Shown here: positions 62,629-64,000 of the stretch, in pieces | Numbering within the stretch: position 1 is the stretch's first letter | Layout: every line of letters starts with the position of its first letter | NCBI RefSeq assembly: GCF_004217555.1 | Contig: NZ_SHKW01000001.1 | Span: 3,596,001-3,660,000, forward strand | DNA: 64,000 nt | Origin: Edaphobacter modestus | GTDB taxonomy: Bacteria; Acidobacteriota; Terriglobia; Terriglobales; Acidobacteriaceae | Reading direction: 5' to 3' | The notes under the pieces: generated by a model | The model's input: only the letters and a program-made list of their open reading frames with translations | The model's database searches: none | Told to the model about the DNA's origin: nothing | Made by a program: the position numbers and the translations under genes

Positions 62629-62781
62629 ATGGCCGAGCATACGGGCGATGGGGATCCGGAGAATGTGGGCGGGCCGGGGACTCCGGTGTCGCTGACGTTT
62701 CTGGGAGGGCTGTATTCGGATGCTCGGCTGGCGGCGTTTGCCGGCCTGACGCCGAGTCCACAAGACGTTTATCAAGCGTGA
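62629..62781 (+). pseudogene. Possible amidase C-terminal remnant
   Basis: A short frame reads DPENVGGPGTPVSLTFLGGL, YSDARLAAFAGL. The TPVSLTFLGGLY core resembles the C-terminal strand and helix of amidase-signature enzymes. No start or catalytic Ser-Lys region is present. The rest of 62508-63051 shows no gene. Confidence 0.3.
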
Positions 62782-63051
62782 CGCCTTCAGGCTGATGAAG
62801 CTCTTTCTGATCGAGGGAACTGCCCGCAAATAGCCGACGAGCTGACCGGCTGGTTGCTTTCCTTTGTCACGTTAGGCTCTTTGTCCTTGACCATGTCATG
62901 TACCAAAGGCAGCAAATGCAACGCCTTATGAGGCGTGATTTTGTAACACGTCAGGCGTCGCGTAAGGTTCCTAGAGAAAACCCTGAGGTCATCAGAGCAG
63001 CTGCTGGCTGCCAACTCATGATTCACTGCGGAACGAATCGATTCGCGGTCC

Positions 63052-63089
63052 GTACTCATATTGAGTACAATCGTTCTCATGTTGAGAAC
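63052..63089. promoter_or_regulatory. Tandem palindromic operators, the second covering the start codon
   Basis: GTACTCATATTGAGTAC (63052-63068) and GTTCTCATGTTGAGAAC (63073-63089) are perfect inverted repeats with 3-base centres, sharing the half-site CTCA/TGAG. Their centres are 21 bases apart, two helical turns. The second contains the ATG at 63079. The layout strongly suggests autoregulation by the encoded wHTH protein. Confidence 0.75.
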
Positions 63090-63684
63090 GAAAGACACTG
63101 CTCTCAGCCATTTGCTCTTCGGTCAAACGAGGGGGCGCATTCTTGCGACTCTATACGATAAGCCCGAAACAGCATTCTTCGTCCGGCAGCTAGCTCGCCA
63201 CATCGCGGGCAGCGTGGGAACGGTCCAGCGTGAACTCACCACCCTGACTGCCGCGGGACTGATTCTACGGACCGACAACAAGAATCAGGTATTCTATCGC
63301 GCCAATCGCGACCATCCCATCTTTGCTGAACTCCATGCCCTATTGGCAAAGACCACTGGAGTCTTTCACCTGCTGCACGAGGCTCTTACACCTCTTGCCG
63401 CGAACATCGAGTTTGCCTTAGTCTATGGCTCCTTTTCTCGCGGCGAGGAGAAAGCCGAGAGCGACATCGATCTCATGGTGGTCGGGGAGGTGACGCTCGA
63501 CGACCTTCTGGGGCAAATTTCCCCCGTAGAACTGAAGTTGAGCAGGCCAATAAACCCAACCGTTTATGCTCGGGAAGAACTGCGAACGAAGCTCCGCGCA
63601 GGCAATCACTTCCTGAAGTCTATACAGAGTAAGCAGCTAACCTTTTTAATCGGAAACGAAAATGAGTTTAGAGAGATACGTTGA
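63079..63684 (+). CDS. wHTH-nucleotidyltransferase fusion (MNT antitoxin-like)
   Basis: 201 residues. The N-terminal half is an ArsR/MarR-like winged helix (ARHIAGSVGTVQRELTTLTAAGLILRT). The C-terminal half is a minimal nucleotidyltransferase: ALVYGSFSRGEEKAESDIDLMVVG has the GSxxxG and DxD motifs. MNT proteins pair with HEPN toxins and can adenylylate them. The wHTH could bind the two palindromes at its start. The following HEPN-like gene overlaps its 3' end by 23 bases, a tight toxin-antitoxin arrangement. Confidence 0.85.
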   Translation: MLRTKDTALSHLLFGQTRGRILATLYDKPETAFFVRQLARHIAGSVGTVQRELTTLTAAGLILRTDNKNQVFYRANRDHPIFAELHALLAKTTGVFHLLHEALTPLAANIEFALVYGSFSRGEEKAESDIDLMVVGEVTLDDLLGQISPVELKLSRPINPTVYAREELRTKLRAGNHFLKSIQSKQLTFLIGNENEFREIR

Positions 63685-64000
63685 AAATGCCTGGCTGCGT
63701 CGCGAAGCCACCAGCCCTCAGGAGATTGCTGATCAATTGGGGATCGTGGCCCGATCAATGAGGGACGCCAGTGTAAAGGATATCTCTGACGATCTTCGTT
63801 TCTACACTACCTTCAACGCCGTCCTTGCGCTTGCGAATACCGCGCTGCGTGCAAGCGGATATCGCACGACAAACCAGTCTGGGAATCACACCCGCACCGT
63901 CGAGACACTCGAATACACGATCGGCGCCGACGCAAAGCTGATCCGGAAGTTGCTCACTTTCTCGAAGAAGCGGAACGTAGCCAGCTACGACTCGGCCGGC
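63662..64000 (+). CDS. HEPN-domain protein, 3' cut by window (toxin-like)
   Basis: 113 codons in frame to the window end, from ATG 63662. Helical: SLERYVENAWLRREATSPQE, FYTTFNAVLALANTALRASG, YRTTNQSGNHTRTVETLEYT. The GYR...GNHTRTVETL segment resembles SAV_6107-type HEPN domains, where Arg and His form the RNase-like site. Pairing with an upstream MNT gene supports a toxin role. The C-terminus is outside the window, so the full motif cannot be checked. Confidence 0.6.
   Translation, partial: MSLERYVENAWLRREATSPQEIADQLGIVARSMRDASVKDISDDLRFYTTFNAVLALANTALRASGYRTTNQSGNHTRTVETLEYTIGADAKLIRKLLTFSKKRNVASYDSAG

Noticed and set aside
1..64000. CRISPR array or rRNA genes
   Set aside because: No regularly spaced repeat-spacer units and no rRNA-like sequence were found. 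The only regular repeat array is the 11-bp one at 59909-59995, which has no spacers.

Overview
The window looks like the replication-origin end of a chromosome from an acidobacterium, most likely class Terriglobia (Granulicella, Terriglobus or Edaphobacter type). This is an inference from gene content: three giant Oar-like TonB-dependent outer-membrane proteins with carboxypeptidase-like N-terminal domains, a MacB/FtsX-type permease without an ATPase, BlaI plus TonB-C remnants, a LssY-C protein, a PEP-CTERM protein and plant-polysaccharide hydrolases (GH51, GH105). The core genes follow the classical origin cluster (dnaN, dnaA, rpmH, rnpA, yidD, yidC, jag, mnmE, rsmG, parA, parB), here spread over 56 kb with insertions.

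Layout. 1-5.4 kb: dnaN (cut by the window start) and dnaA on the minus strand, separated by an SDR-like gene, an exported NTF2-like protein and an O-methyltransferase. The leader of dnaN is AT-rich, has DnaA-box-like 9-mers and is my preferred oriC candidate. 6.3-12.2 kb: rpmH, a small Gln/Gly-rich protein, PilZ, rnpA, yidD, yidC, arsM (with an operator-like palindrome) and jag. 12.2-26.5 kb: PEP-CTERM protein, SRPBCC protein, thrS, folC-plsC, a class C26 amidohydrolase, then rsmG-parA-parB with three perfect parS palindromes, an ICMT-like methyltransferase, HU, a DUF2461 protein and a LssY-C protein. 26.7-31.4 kb: a Tat-exported class V aminotransferase, an Hsp70-like ATPase and a Tat-exported GH51 arabinofuranosidase. 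31.6-33.8 kb: decayed blaI and tonB remnants, a frameshifted cobO and rlmH. 33.9-53.8 kb: three Oar-like proteins, a TonB with a very long cytoplasmic part, and the rsfS, nadD, obgE genes separated by an OM barrel, an alpha/beta hydrolase and the permease. 53.9-56.5 kb: GH105 hydrolase and mnmE.

The last 7.5 kb (56.6-64 kb) is accessory DNA. It holds a decayed integrative element: a P4-type integrase with two lesions, a broken cargo gene, an AlpA-like regulator, and a ParA-like gene whose 3' end runs antisense into a truncated VbhA-Fic gene. A striking array of 11-bp phased direct repeats resembles a plasmid partition centromere or operator. An IS3-family insertion (OrfB frameshifted) follows and abuts a beta-helix protein that has probably lost its 5' end. 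The window ends in a MNT-HEPN toxin-antitoxin-like pair with two palindromic operators, one covering the start codon.

Reading frames, motifs, repeats and hairpins were read directly. Functions come from family recognition. Nothing was run against a database.
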